A stretch of DNA of 41,501 nucleotides. Source: Desulfobacterales bacterium. GTDB lineage: Bacteria > Desulfobacterota > Desulfobacteria > Desulfobacterales > Desulfobacteraceae. The stretch spans positions 1-41,501 of the forward strand of contig JAKSAX010000158.1 of assembly GCA_022361395.1 (NCBI GenBank), read 5' to 3'. Both the position numbers and the translations under genes were made by a program. Below the pieces are notes generated by a model. It had not been told where the DNA came from. It did not search any database and was given only the letters and a program-made list of their open reading frames with translations. Shown piece after piece: positions 16,131 through 25,089 of the stretch (positions are counted from its first letter, which is position 1; each line of letters opens with the position of its first letter).

Positions 16131-16884
16131 TCAATCCCTTGAGAACGGGAACTCTCCCATCCATAAACTTGATCCGAAAATCAGGATAATCTCGGCTTTT
16201 TTTCTCTCCTTTGCCGCAGCCTTGTGTGACCATGCCGGTGTCGCACTTGGATACCTGGGACTGTCCCTGCTCCTGATCCGCCTTGCACAGCTAAGTCCCG
16301 GACAGGTTCTGCAGCGCTTAAAGCCGCTGTTCTGGTTCTTGATTATGATCTGGATTTTTCTGCCGCTAACCTTTACCGATGACATCCTGTTTGAGTACGG
16401 CTGGTTTAAAATCAGTTATGAAGGCGTTGTCCTCAGTTTCCGGATCACGCTTAAGGCTGTTTCCATCCTCCTGATATTTTCCGCACTGATCGTCACCATG
16501 CCCATAGCGTCCCTGGGGGCGGGGCTTCACCAGCTCCGTGCGCCTGATAAACTGGTTTTCCTGCTTTTAATGACATACCGGTATATTGCCGTAATCCAGG
16601 AAGAGTACCAGCGCCTTCTGAGAGCCGCACGGTTCAGGGGATTTACTCCCGGAACCAACCTTCACTCCTACAGAACCTTTGCCTATCTTGCGGGTATGCT
16701 CTTTGTCAGGGCATCCCACAGGGCCAAACGGGTCTATCAGGCCATGCTGTGCAGGGGGTTTAATCAAAAGTTCCATACCCTTGACGCCTATGCACCCAAT
16801 GGGTTAAACTCCGTTTTTCTCTGTATAATGTTAACTGCAGGAACAACCCTTTTGCTAATTGAAAAGCTCTGGATAAGTTCATGA
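16123..16884 (+). CDS. nikQ: ECF transporter transmembrane T component NikQ (CbiQ family)
   Basis: A 253-residue inner-membrane protein that couples the ATPase to NikM. It opens with the soluble HKLDPKIRIISAF motif common to CbiQ proteins and has five or six hydrophobic helices. The two coupling helices carry the Ala-Arg-x signatures of EcfT proteins: RAARFRGF at about residues 166-173 and AMLCRGF at about 208-214. It overlaps nikL by 8 and nikO by 4 bases, so all parts are cotranslated. Confidence 0.93.
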   Translation: MIDQSLENGNSPIHKLDPKIRIISAFFLSFAAALCDHAGVALGYLGLSLLLIRLAQLSPGQVLQRLKPLFWFLIMIWIFLPLTFTDDILFEYGWFKISYEGVVLSFRITLKAVSILLIFSALIVTMPIASLGAGLHQLRAPDKLVFLLLMTYRYIAVIQEEYQRLLRAARFRGFTPGTNLHSYRTFAYLAGMLFVRASHRAKRVYQAMLCRGFNQKFHTLDAYAPNGLNSVFLCIMLTAGTTLLLIEKLWISS

Positions 16885-17624
16885 ACCCTGATGCACACCC
16901 TCCTTTGGCCAGCCTTATTAAACTGGAAAATGTCTCGTTCACCTATCCCGGAGCTGATAAGCCGGTACTGGACAAACTTGCCCTTGATATCCGGCAGGGA
17001 GACCGAATCGGCCTGATGGCTCCCAACGGAAGCGGAAAAACAACCCTGCTTCATACCATTATGGGACTTTGCAGGCCTGAATCCGGCAGTATAAGAATAT
17101 TTGACACTCCCATGGAGGACGAAGAGGATTTTTCCGGAATAAGAACCCGGGTAGGACTCTTATTTCAGGACTCAGACGATCAATTGTTCTGCCCCACGGT
17201 TCTGGATGATGTGGCCTTTGGCCCCCTGAACCTGGGCGCCACCCGCCATGAAGCAATGGATGTGGCAATAAAAACCCTGAAGACCCTGGGGATAAAAGAT
17301 CTTGAAAACCAGATCACCCACCGGCTCAGCGGCGGTCAGAAACGTTTGGTCGCCCTTGCTGCGGTTCTGGCCATGTCACCTGAGATCCTGCTTCTGGATG
17401 AACCCACCTCAGGCCTTGATACGGGGGTAAAGCTGAAACTGGCGGAGATCCTGAACCACCTTGACATATCCTATCTGATCATTTCCCATGAATTTGATTT
17501 TCTGAATGCCGTTACCAACAGGATATTTTCCATGGAAGAGGGGAAGATATTAACGGATGATGAAATCCATGTTCACCACCACGAACACGTTCACAAGCAC
17601 GGGAGGCATCCTCACCGGCATTGA
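16881..17624 (+). CDS. nikO: ECF nickel transporter ATPase NikO (CbiO family) with His-rich tail
   Basis: Cytoplasmic ABC ATPase that powers nickel uptake. Motifs in order: Walker A MAPNGSGKTT at about residues 48-57, Q loop LFQDSDDQLF (CbiO-type FQDPDDQ), signature RLSGGQKRLVALA, Walker B ILLLDEPTSGLD, and the switch His in IISHEFDFL. The 247-residue protein ends with an unusual tail HVHHHEHVHKHGRHPHRH, able to bind nickel or other divalent metals. Such tails may store or sense the metal on the inner face; that is inference. It is the last gene of the operon; the next gene is convergent and starts 54 bases beyond. Confidence 0.95.
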   Translation: MNPDAHPPLASLIKLENVSFTYPGADKPVLDKLALDIRQGDRIGLMAPNGSGKTTLLHTIMGLCRPESGSIRIFDTPMEDEEDFSGIRTRVGLLFQDSDDQLFCPTVLDDVAFGPLNLGATRHEAMDVAIKTLKTLGIKDLENQITHRLSGGQKRLVALAAVLAMSPEILLLDEPTSGLDTGVKLKLAEILNHLDISYLIISHEFDFLNAVTNRIFSMEEGKILTDDEIHVHHHEHVHKHGRHPHRH

Positions 17625-17678
17625 GCCCTTAGCCCGTTTAAACCGTTTACAATTGGCCTGGGGAGTGAAACTGCCGTA

Positions 17679-18107
17679 TTATCCCCTGGTATCCATCAGG
17701 TCCGTGAGTTCTTTTTGAATGCAGAAGTAGATGTCTTCATCACTGCCGTAGACATCGATGACGTCTTTATGGTCAATGAGTTTTTCCACCACAAAGGCGG
17801 TGAGATAAAGGCTGGCAATATTGGGGTTGGATATCAGGGTCCTGAAAGGGGCGACAGCGTAATCTATATCAAAATCCTCAGCCCGGCACATGGTGTCCAG
17901 GCATCTGACGATCTGGTTCTCTATGCTTGATTTACTGACGGTTTCGATCAGACCTGATTCAATAAGTTTCATTGAGACTTTGTTGCTGAAATAATCAATA
18001 TTGTCCCGGATAGTGCTGATGGTTTTGATTCTTTCACGCTCTTTGGAAGATTCAATCTTTGAAAGAAGCTTGGATTCTCTGTTTCCGGTATAGAAAATTT
18101 TGGCCAT
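17679..18107 (-). CDS. Unknown 142-residue helical protein
   Basis: Not recognised. The sequence is charged and mainly helical (KIFYTGNRESKLLSKIESSK, KERERIKTISTIRDNIDYFS, SSIENQIVRCLDTMCRAEDF), without signal peptide, membrane segment or catalytic motif. I set the start at ATG 18107 (MAKIFYTG) because a GAAGGA ribosome site lies 7 bases before it; a TTG start 18 bases upstream is possible but has none. It is convergent with nikO and lies upstream of, and in the same direction as, nothing close: recJ on the same strand starts 1.8 kb further right and ends at 18213, 105 bases away, so both may share a transcript from the recJ side. Confidence 0.72.
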   Translation of the reverse strand: MAKIFYTGNRESKLLSKIESSKERERIKTISTIRDNIDYFSNKVSMKLIESGLIETVSKSSIENQIVRCLDTMCRAEDFDIDYAVAPFRTLISNPNIASLYLTAFVVEKLIDHKDVIDVYGSDEDIYFCIQKELTDLMDTRG

Positions 18108-18212
18108 TGATTTATCCTTCAACAATATCGTTAAATGCTAATCTATATATATATTAAACCCCCCAGGTTTTAGCAAGCTAAATTTGTTCAGGACGGCTGT
18201 TTTCAACTCTGC

Positions 18213-19916
18213 CTAAATGTCCTGGACGATCATTTGGGGGGTGTTGGTTTTAAACTTGTTGATTTTGAGTTTAAAGAGAAGTTTGCTGTAAAAAGCAGGC
18301 AGGTCCTCAGTTGAGGGCAGGTTGAAATGAAGGGCCTCAACCTGGTATGCGGTGGATTCCCCTTTTAGGGACATCTTCCGGTGGCAGGTACCGATGATAT
18401 GTGAACTGGCCACCCATAAATTCCGGACCATGAAGACAGGCTCGGGATTGGCAATACCGAAAGGCCGGAGCCTGTCGATTTCCATTGCAAGGTCGGCAGT
18501 GACCTCTTCAAGGGACAGTTCTGCGTCAACCTTCATGGTTTTCATGAAATCGGCATCTGTATAATTTTTTTCAAAATACTGTTGCAACCCGGGTTTTAAC
18601 CTGTCCAGTTTTTCTTCTTTCAGGGTAAGGCCGGCCGCCATGGCATGGCCCCCGAATTTTTCAAGAAGCCCGGCATTGTCGGAAAGGGCCTGATGAATAT
18701 TAATCTGGTTTACACTGCGGCAGGAGCCTGTGGCTATACCGTCTTTCAGCGACAAGAGCACAACAGGGCACACATATTTCCTTGAAAGGCGGGATGCGGC
18801 AATACCAAGCACAGACGCTTCCCATCTTTTGTCCCATAGAACCAGCAGGCGGCCGTCCAGAAGGGCAGGGGAGTTTTGGATCCGGATTTCGATATCCCGG
18901 ACGATTTCCCGTTCAATATGCTGGCGTCTCAGGTTCAGGTCATCCAGGAGCTGCGCACTGGTCCTTGCCTCACCGATCCCCGGGCTTGTCAGGTGTGCCA
19001 CACAAATTCTGGCATGGGACATCCGGCCGGCGGCATTGATCCTCGGAACGATCTTAAAGGATATGTCATCGGAGTCCATTCTGGCCAGATCAATACGGGC
19101 AGCATTGGCCAAGGCTTTTATCCCCGGTCTTCCGCCCTGCTTGATCTGCCTCATTCCGGCCACACACAGCGCACGGTTGTCCCGGATCAAAGGAACCATA
19201 TCCCCTATGGTGCCGATGGTGAAAAGATCCAGGAACCCGGTCAGGTTGGGCTCCTCTATGCGTTCCCAGACCTGTTTTTCCCTGAAATATTTACGCAGTG
19301 CCATCACCATATAAAAGGCAACGCCCACCCCTGCCAGATAGTCAAGACCGGCCCCGCAGTCCGGCTGCTTGGGATTAATAACGGCCAGCGCAGAAGGGAT
19401 GGAGCCTCCGGGTTCATGGTGATCCGTAACAATTACATCAATGTCTTCATCGGCGGCAGCCTCAATTGCCTCATTGGCACTGATCCCGCAGTCCACGGTA
19501 ATGATCAGGTCGACATTCATATCCGCTGCCGTGTCAATGTGGGGGGGATGGAGGCTGTACCCCTCTTTGGTCCTGTGGGGGATATACCAGGTGACATCCG
19601 CCTCCACCCGGCAGAGGAACTCATATACCAGGGAGGTGGCTGTTACCCCGTCAGCGTCAAAATCGCCGAAAATTAAAATCTTCTCCTTGTTGACCACCGC
19701 CGTATAAATCCGTTCAACACCTGCTGACATATCTTTAAGCTCAAAGGGATTGGTCAGCTGATTAAAATCAGGGTCCAGAAAAAAACGTGCATTGTCAGGA
19801 CTGATGACCCCACGGTCAACAAGAAGGGCGGCAAGTACGGGGTGGCAGTTCAGGGAATCAATGAGCCCCTGGACCGCTGCTGCATCCGGGTTGGCATATG
19901 TAATTTGTGTTTCCAT
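18213..19916 (-). CDS. recJ: Single-stranded-DNA-specific exonuclease RecJ
   Basis: 5'-3' exonuclease of DNA repair and recombination, DHH family. The 567 residues from METQITYAN fit RecJ length. Motifs: ILIFGDFDADGVTATSLVYE (motif I, DxD), LIITVDCGISANEAI (motif II), VIVTDHHEPGG (DHH, motif III), AGVGVAFYM (motif IV), then the DHHA1 region with GGHAMAAGLTL and the C-terminal OB-fold (PFGIANPEPVFM). A longer frame begins 72 bases upstream, but the extra residues are not RecJ-like and ATG 19916 gives the normal N terminus. Neither start has a strong ribosome site. It is divergent from the DUF4911-miaB operon. Confidence 0.96.
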   Translation of the reverse strand: METQITYANPDAAAVQGLIDSLNCHPVLAALLVDRGVISPDNARFFLDPDFNQLTNPFELKDMSAGVERIYTAVVNKEKILIFGDFDADGVTATSLVYEFLCRVEADVTWYIPHRTKEGYSLHPPHIDTAADMNVDLIITVDCGISANEAIEAAADEDIDVIVTDHHEPGGSIPSALAVINPKQPDCGAGLDYLAGVGVAFYMVMALRKYFREKQVWERIEEPNLTGFLDLFTIGTIGDMVPLIRDNRALCVAGMRQIKQGGRPGIKALANAARIDLARMDSDDISFKIVPRINAAGRMSHARICVAHLTSPGIGEARTSAQLLDDLNLRRQHIEREIVRDIEIRIQNSPALLDGRLLVLWDKRWEASVLGIAASRLSRKYVCPVVLLSLKDGIATGSCRSVNQINIHQALSDNAGLLEKFGGHAMAAGLTLKEEKLDRLKPGLQQYFEKNYTDADFMKTMKVDAELSLEEVTADLAMEIDRLRPFGIANPEPVFMVRNLWVASSHIIGTCHRKMSLKGESTAYQVEALHFNLPSTEDLPAFYSKLLFKLKINKFKTNTPQMIVQDI

Positions 19917-20043
19917 GGTTACGTATGGGTTTATATCGGCTGAATGCCGTAAAGTCAATCGATCCAAAAGCATAATTTGCAGATACAACTCTCCCTGTTC
20001 CCGGATCTCTCGGCCATATTATAAAAATATGGAAAATTACATT

Positions 20044-20072
20044 TGAGATCTTATATTGATTAATGGTATATT
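20044..20072 (+). promoter_or_regulatory. Candidate promoter of the DUF4911-miaB-map-plsC operon
   Basis: TTGAGA at 20044-20049 and TATATT at 20067-20072 are separated by 17 bases. The first gene starts 28 bases later behind AAAGGAAG (20082-20089). Good match to a sigma-70-type promoter in the right place. Confidence 0.55.
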
Positions 20073-20100
20073 GCTTGATTTAAAGGAAGTTAACCTGTAA

Positions 20101-20310
20101 ATGCAGACGCTTGTTAAGGAATATACGGTCGACAGGGCCAGGATCGGATTTATACGGTTCATTTTCGAAGCCCATGAAGGGATTGCCGTGGTTACCACCC
20201 TTGATCCGAAAACCGGCCATATCAAACTGACCATTGCACCGGACCGAAAAGAGACCGCATTCAGGGTGATTGAGGATCTGAAAAAGGATTTTTGTTTTGA
20301 TGAAAGATAA
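20101..20310 (+). CDS. DUF4911 domain protein
   Basis: A 69-residue protein matching the small DUF4911 family: YTVDRARIGFIRFIFEAHEG, then IAVVTTLDPKTGHIKLTIAP and an amphipathic C-terminal helix, i.e. a ferredoxin-like strand-helix pattern. Proteins of this kind are found beside miaB in several Desulfobacterota, but no function is established. It overlaps miaB by 11 bases, so coupling with the tRNA-thiolating enzyme is likely. Confidence 0.85.
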   Translation: MQTLVKEYTVDRARIGFIRFIFEAHEGIAVVTTLDPKTGHIKLTIAPDRKETAFRVIEDLKKDFCFDER

Positions 20311-21658
20311 AGGAAAGGCATTTATCAATACCATCGGATGCCAGATGAACGTATACGACTCTGAAAAGCTGGCCGGTATTCTGACTGCCTACGGGTATGA
20401 AAAAACCCGGAACATGGATGAGGCGGATCTTATTCTGTGCAATACCTGCTCCATTCGCCACAAGGCTGAAGAAAAAGCATTCAGCTTCCTCGGCCGTTTT
20501 GCCAGGGAAAAGAAGAAACGCCCCCACCTGATTACGATTATGGCCGGCTGTGTTGCCCAGCAGGAGGGGGAAAAGGCCTTTGACAGGGTCCCCCACCTGG
20601 ACATTGTGCTCGGTACCCAGGCATTTGCCAGGCTCGGCAGCCATCTGGATGAACTGGCTTCCGGTAAACGGCGGATTGTCGATACGGCGGAATCCGATGT
20701 GATTTTTGAGGCCATGCCCGATGAATCCGCCTTTGACGAAACCCAGGTGTCCAAATTTGTCACCATCATGCAGGGATGTGAAAACTTCTGCACCTATTGT
20801 GTGGTCCCCTATGTCAGGGGCAGGGAAAAAAGCAGGGGTCACGAGTCAATTGTCAAAGAGACCCGGGCTTTGGCTGATTCCGGAATCAGGGAGATCACCC
20901 TTCTGGGCCAGAATGTAAACTCCTACGGGGTAAAGGACGGGGATATCAGCTTTCCCGAATTGCTGGAAAAGGTCAGCCAGGTAGAGGGTATCCGGAGAAT
21001 CCGTTTTGCCACCTCCCACCCCAAGGACCTGTCCGACGGGCTTATCAAGGCCATGGGCAGGCTGGACAAGGTGTGCAACCATCTTCACCTGCCGGTACAG
21101 TCCGGATCCAATGCGGTTTTGAAAAAAATGAACCGCGGATATACCAGGGAAACCTACCTGTCCAGAATTTCAGCCCTCAAAGAGGCCTGTCCGGATATGG
21201 CGTTGTCCACCGATATTATCGTGGGCTTTCCCTCTGAAACCGAAGCGGATTTCCAGGATACGGTGGATATGCTCAGGGAGGTTGAGTTTGACTCTATTTT
21301 CGCCTTTGCCTATTCCGACCGGTCAAGCGCTCCTGCGGCCAAATTCCCGGACCAGATTGAAGAAGCAGTCAAAATGGAACGGCTTAACACGCTTTTGACA
21401 ATTCAGGAAATCTATACCGAGAAAAAAAACGCTGCCCTGGTCGGCCGTGATGTGCAGGTGCTGGTTGAAGGTGAAAGCCAGAAAAAACGGGACGGATTTG
21501 TAACGGAAAATAAAAATATGAAACAGATGTTCGGCAGAAGTGAATCCAATAAGATCGTGCACTTTCCTTCAGACCAGGCCGTCATTGGAGACCTGGTTAC
21601 AATTCGTATTGAAAATGCTTACCCCCACTCTCTCTGGGGGCGGCCGTCCGGGAGTTAG
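20300..21658 (+). CDS. miaB: tRNA-2-methylthio-N6-dimethylallyladenosine synthase MiaB
   Basis: Radical SAM methylthiotransferase that adds the 2-methylthio group to i6A37 of tRNAs. From ATG 20300 (452 residues) all parts are seen: UPF0004 domain with auxiliary cluster cysteines C14 (GCQMN), C50 (CNTCSIR) and C84 (MAGCVAQQ); radical SAM cluster C160-x3-C164-x2-C167 in QGCENFCTYCVVPYVRG; HLPVQSGSNAVLKKMNRGYT; IVGFPSETEADF; and a TRAM domain near the C terminus (VEGESQKKRDGF). NTCSIR and YVRGRExSR fit MiaB rather than MtaB or RimO. A TTG lies one codon earlier but ATG is the better start. Confidence 0.96.
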   Translation: MKDKGKAFINTIGCQMNVYDSEKLAGILTAYGYEKTRNMDEADLILCNTCSIRHKAEEKAFSFLGRFAREKKKRPHLITIMAGCVAQQEGEKAFDRVPHLDIVLGTQAFARLGSHLDELASGKRRIVDTAESDVIFEAMPDESAFDETQVSKFVTIMQGCENFCTYCVVPYVRGREKSRGHESIVKETRALADSGIREITLLGQNVNSYGVKDGDISFPELLEKVSQVEGIRRIRFATSHPKDLSDGLIKAMGRLDKVCNHLHLPVQSGSNAVLKKMNRGYTRETYLSRISALKEACPDMALSTDIIVGFPSETEADFQDTVDMLREVEFDSIFAFAYSDRSSAPAAKFPDQIEEAVKMERLNTLLTIQEIYTEKKNAALVGRDVQVLVEGESQKKRDGFVTENKNMKQMFGRSESNKIVHFPSDQAVIGDLVTIRIENAYPHSLWGRPSGS

Positions 21659-21664
21659 AGCCCC

Positions 21665-22546
21665 ATGAAAAACAAATCACTGAAAATCGGTAGAAATGAA
21701 GATTGCCCCTGCGGAAGCGGAAAAAAATTCAAAAACTGCTGCAGGAACCGAAAAGCTGAAGTCTCTATCAGAGACGAGTATAAAAAGCGTTACGATATAA
21801 TTATCAAAACCCCGGAACAGATTGCCGGCATCAAACGCGCCGGAGAGCTGCTCATGTCCATCATGGATGAGGTTGAGACCATGATCAGGCCGGGGCTTAA
21901 AACCGACGACATCAACACCTTTGTCCATGATGCCACGGTAAAGGCGGGCGCTGTTCCCGCTCCTCTCAACTACAGGGGATTTCCCAAGTCGGTATGCGTC
22001 TCCATCAATGAGGTGATCTGCCACGGTATTCCGGGAGAACGGGTGCTGGAGGACGGTGATATCGTTAATGTGGATATCACCCCCATCCTTGACGGATATT
22101 ACGCCGATGCCAGCAGAACCTTTTTTGTGGGCACGCCTTCGCCTGAGGCCAAAAAGATTGTATCCGTTGCTGCGGAATCCCTGCGGCTCGGCATTGAAAC
22201 CGTCAGACCCGGGGCAACCCTGGGAGATATCGGTCATGCCATCCAGAGCTATGCCGAAGGTCAGGGATGTTCTGTTGTCAGGGAGTTTGTGGGCCATGGT
22301 GTCGGCGTTGATTTCCATGAGCAACCCCAGATTCTTCATTTCGGCCGCCCCGGCAAAGGCGTGGCCCTTGTACCGGGCATGGTGTTCACCATTGAACCCA
22401 TGATCAACCTCGGTAAAAAAGAACTCCATGTGCTGGAGGACAGGTGGACCGCCGTAACCAACGACGGCTCCCTTTCCGCCCAGTTTGAACAGACCATCCT
22501 GGTTACTGAAGAGGGGTACGAAAGCCTGACACCCTATGTGCTTTAG
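21665..22546 (+). CDS. map: Methionine aminopeptidase type I with N-terminal SEC-C zinc motif
   Basis: Removes the initiator Met from nascent proteins. Residues about 10-30 form a SEC-C zinc motif (EDCPCGSGKKFKNCC), a ribosome- or SecA-type tag found on some bacterial MetAPs. The catalytic domain follows with metal ligands in VNVDITPILDGYYADASRTF (two Asp), GHGVGVDFHEQP (His), FTIEPM (Glu) and FEQTILVTEEG (Glu). Length 293 agrees with a MetAP1 of about 255 plus the tag. It starts six bases after miaB and overlaps plsC by 11 bases. Confidence 0.96.
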   Translation: MKNKSLKIGRNEDCPCGSGKKFKNCCRNRKAEVSIRDEYKKRYDIIIKTPEQIAGIKRAGELLMSIMDEVETMIRPGLKTDDINTFVHDATVKAGAVPAPLNYRGFPKSVCVSINEVICHGIPGERVLEDGDIVNVDITPILDGYYADASRTFFVGTPSPEAKKIVSVAAESLRLGIETVRPGATLGDIGHAIQSYAEGQGCSVVREFVGHGVGVDFHEQPQILHFGRPGKGVALVPGMVFTIEPMINLGKKELHVLEDRWTAVTNDGSLSAQFEQTILVTEEGYESLTPYVL

Positions 22547-23318
22547 AGTAACACTGCTGAACAAAGTCTTTTCCATTGTTTATATCGGTTTTATAAGCAT
22601 CAGTTCAGCCCTGTTTTTCTGTATTGCCTGTGTGATCCGGCTGGTCACGGCTCTTTTTGACCGCCGCCGGATCATAACCAATACCTTCAGTGCCTTCTGG
22701 GCGTCAGTCTATATCTGGTGCATGCCCGCCTGGTCGGTTAAAATTATTGACCGTCACAAACTCTCGCTGAAAAAAAACTACGTCCTGGTTTCCAACCACC
22801 AGAGCCAGGTGGACATCCTGGTGCTCTACCGTTTGCTCTTTCCCTACCGGTGGGTTTCCAAGGCTGCGGTTTTCAACCTCCCATTTATCGGATGGAATAT
22901 GGTTCTCAACGGGGATATAAAGCTGAAAAGGGGAGACAGTGAGAGTATCGCTTTAATGATGGACCGGTGTGAATCCCTTCTGAAAAAAAACATATCGGTT
23001 TTTTTCTTTCCGGAGGGTACCCGGTCAAGAGACGGCAGGGTGGGACCTTTCAAACCCGGCGCATTTATCCTTGCCAAAAACGCAGGCGTTCCCATTCAGC
23101 CCGTGGTTATCAACCATACAAGGGATGCCCTGCCAAAACACTCTCTGACCATCGGAAGACAGAAGCAGATGGAGGTAAAAATACTGGATGAGATTCCGGT
23201 ATCGGAATTTGGAACCATGGCGCCCGAAGAAATAGCAGAGATGGTCAGGTCAAAAATTGTGGCCCATGTTTATGAGCACAGGCACCCCGGTGAGGCAAAT
23301 CAGAAGGTTCCTGCCTGA
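22536..23318 (+). CDS. plsC: 1-acyl-sn-glycerol-3-phosphate acyltransferase (PlsC family)
   Basis: Makes phosphatidic acid from lysophosphatidic acid at the inner membrane. Residues about 10-35 form a membrane helix. The acyltransferase motifs are NHQSQVDILVLY (HX4D), KLKRGDSES, FFPEGTRSRDGRVGPFKPGAF (FPEGTRS) and the VPIQPVVINHT strand. Length 260 fits PlsC. The start at 22536 overlaps map; a downstream start inside the first 12 codons cannot be excluded. The end overlaps by 19 bases the end of the convergent radical SAM gene. Confidence 0.92.
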   Translation: MCFRVTLLNKVFSIVYIGFISISSALFFCIACVIRLVTALFDRRRIITNTFSAFWASVYIWCMPAWSVKIIDRHKLSLKKNYVLVSNHQSQVDILVLYRLLFPYRWVSKAAVFNLPFIGWNMVLNGDIKLKRGDSESIALMMDRCESLLKKNISVFFFPEGTRSRDGRVGPFKPGAFILAKNAGVPIQPVVINHTRDALPKHSLTIGRQKQMEVKILDEIPVSEFGTMAPEEIAEMVRSKIVAHVYEHRHPGEANQKVPA

Positions 23319-25012
23319 GCACCCCCCTGCCGCACGCCCTGTACAGGCCTCTTTTGTATTCCCCGGAGAAATGCCCCGGTTAACTGAGAATCGGCTTGGT
23401 GAACGTAGATTTCGCCCTTCCCGTCCATCCCCCTGATCCCCCCGTCCGCCAGAAACCATTGAACCAGTTTACGGCTGATCCGGTGCCGGTCAATCCCCTT
23501 GCCCGGTGTTTTCAAGTCCCCTGCCGTTTCAGGGGTATGGATTTCAGGGTCTGGCAAACAACCGTAACGGTCAATAAGTGATTTCAGGTAATTTAAAATC
23601 CTGGACAACCGTAACAAGGTCACGGCCTCCAGCCTGGAGGTGGTATGATCAAGGGGCAGGGCAGCGGACCGCATCAGTGAGAAGTCGTCCGGAAGGATCT
23701 CTGCCTTCCGGCAGACCTCATAATCCAGGCTGCCCGGTGCAGGATAGAAAATGGACAACCCGGCAAGGGTGCGCCGCCGGGCCAGCATCAAAAGATCTTC
23801 AAGTGTGGTCCGGGCAGTCTGGCCCGGACCGGCCCCGATAATATACGACACCGTTTCCAGCCCGAACTCTTCAGCAAGGGTTACCACGCGGTCATGGTCA
23901 TCAGTCACATCGGGCCGTTTGAACCGTTTTAGCTGCTTTTTAGAAAAAGACCCGAGAGAGAGGTTCAATGTTTTGAATCCGGAGGCCCTCATCTCCCGGA
24001 TGATTTCCCTGTCCAAAGAAGGAGGGTAGAGCCCGTTCATGGCCCGAAGTTCAACCTGCCTGCCCTTGAAGATTTGTCTGATTCCTCCAAGCAGTTCAAG
24101 GAACCAGTCCTTTTTCAGGGTCAGGTTTTCATCTTCAAAATCGATAAACCCGATCTCTCTCTCATCTGCCTGCCCCCTGATTTCAGCGAGGATCTCTTCC
24201 ACCCTCCGCTGCCGGAAACCGGAATGGGAGGAGGAGGCGGATACAGAGCAATAGGAACAGGGAAACGGGCATCCCCTGGAAGCCACAACCGTTATGGCGG
24301 CGGCTTTATTCCTGCAGTAATAGGAGTGATCCGTCTTCTCCAGGGCCGGCCCGGGAATTCGGCTCAGGTTTTCCACCCAGGCAGGCGCCGATATGAACAG
24401 GCCGGCATTTTCCCGGAATCCGATTCCCGGAACGGCTTTCAATTTACCGGGCTCCGGCAGTTGTCCGGTATGGTGTGGCCTTTTCCTTACATGATCGTCT
24501 ATTATCCTGCATAGTTTTGGCAGGGAGGCTTCCCCCTCTCCCCTGACAACAAAATCCACCGCATTGCAATCCAGTATTTTCTCCGGAAAAACAGTGGGAT
24601 GATGCCCCCCAAGAACAATATAGGCATCAGGATAAAACCGTCTGACCGTCTTTGCCGTTTCAAGTGCCTGGTCCTGATAGGCGGTAAACAGGGATGAGAT
24701 ACCCACAATGAGGGGCTGCCGGTCTCTGACCATGGCTGCCAGGTGCTCATGGCTGTATCCGAAGTGTCTGAATTGATGGAAAAGGGAAAAAAGTGTTACA
24801 TCCTGCCTGCCGTAGTAGGGCTTTAAATGCGCAAAGCTTTCCGGATAATCGATCACCTTGGATTTATCCCTGGCCAGGGCATCTATGATCTCCGTATCAA
24901 ATCCGGCCTGTTCAAGACTTGCGGCAATTGAGGCAAGGCCGTAAGGTATGGTTCGCTTACGGGTAAGGTAAAATTCCCGGATCGGGGGCTGGATAAGAAT
25001 GACCTTTGCCAT
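23300..25012 (-). CDS. B12-binding-domain radical SAM protein
   Basis: Residues 1-190 form a cobalamin-binding Rossmann domain of the class that lacks DxHxxG (ILIQPPIREFYLTRKRTIPYG, LGGHHPTVFPEKIL, FVVRGEGE). Residues 240-470 form a radical SAM barrel with the cluster motif C248-x3-C252-x2-C255 (RGCPFPCSYCSVSASS), the IGFIDFEDENLTL strand and a LNLSLGSFSKKQLKRFKRPD motif. Substrate is unknown; relatives modify tetrapyrroles, lipids or natural products. A GGGGAGG ribosome site precedes ATG 25012. It is the last gene of the minus-strand run, 77 bases after UPF0210, and its C-terminal 100 residues are not conserved enough for me to place. Confidence 0.87.
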   Translation of the reverse strand: MAKVILIQPPIREFYLTRKRTIPYGLASIAASLEQAGFDTEIIDALARDKSKVIDYPESFAHLKPYYGRQDVTLFSLFHQFRHFGYSHEHLAAMVRDRQPLIVGISSLFTAYQDQALETAKTVRRFYPDAYIVLGGHHPTVFPEKILDCNAVDFVVRGEGEASLPKLCRIIDDHVRKRPHHTGQLPEPGKLKAVPGIGFRENAGLFISAPAWVENLSRIPGPALEKTDHSYYCRNKAAAITVVASRGCPFPCSYCSVSASSSHSGFRQRRVEEILAEIRGQADEREIGFIDFEDENLTLKKDWFLELLGGIRQIFKGRQVELRAMNGLYPPSLDREIIREMRASGFKTLNLSLGSFSKKQLKRFKRPDVTDDHDRVVTLAEEFGLETVSYIIGAGPGQTARTTLEDLLMLARRRTLAGLSIFYPAPGSLDYEVCRKAEILPDDFSLMRSAALPLDHTTSRLEAVTLLRLSRILNYLKSLIDRYGCLPDPEIHTPETAGDLKTPGKGIDRHRISRKLVQWFLADGGIRGMDGKGEIYVHQADSQLTGAFLRGIQKRPVQGVRQGGAQAGTF

Positions 25013-25089
25013 GGCCTCCCCTTATACATAACAGGCCGGGGCAGGCACCTCATCCCCCCCGGCTCTGTTACAGGACTGCATCATTGGCA

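Noticed and set aside
17568..17624. His-codon repeats (CAC/CAT) at the end of nikO as a DNA repeat array
   Set aside because: They are in-frame codons of the His-rich tail, not a nucleotide repeat with constant unit.
18876..19676. 266-codon plus-strand frame inside recJ
   Set aside because: Antisense shadow of the strongly conserved recJ frame; no ribosome site, low-complexity translation.
21677..22576. 299-codon minus-strand frame opposite map
   Set aside because: Antisense to a clear methionine aminopeptidase; no family resemblance.
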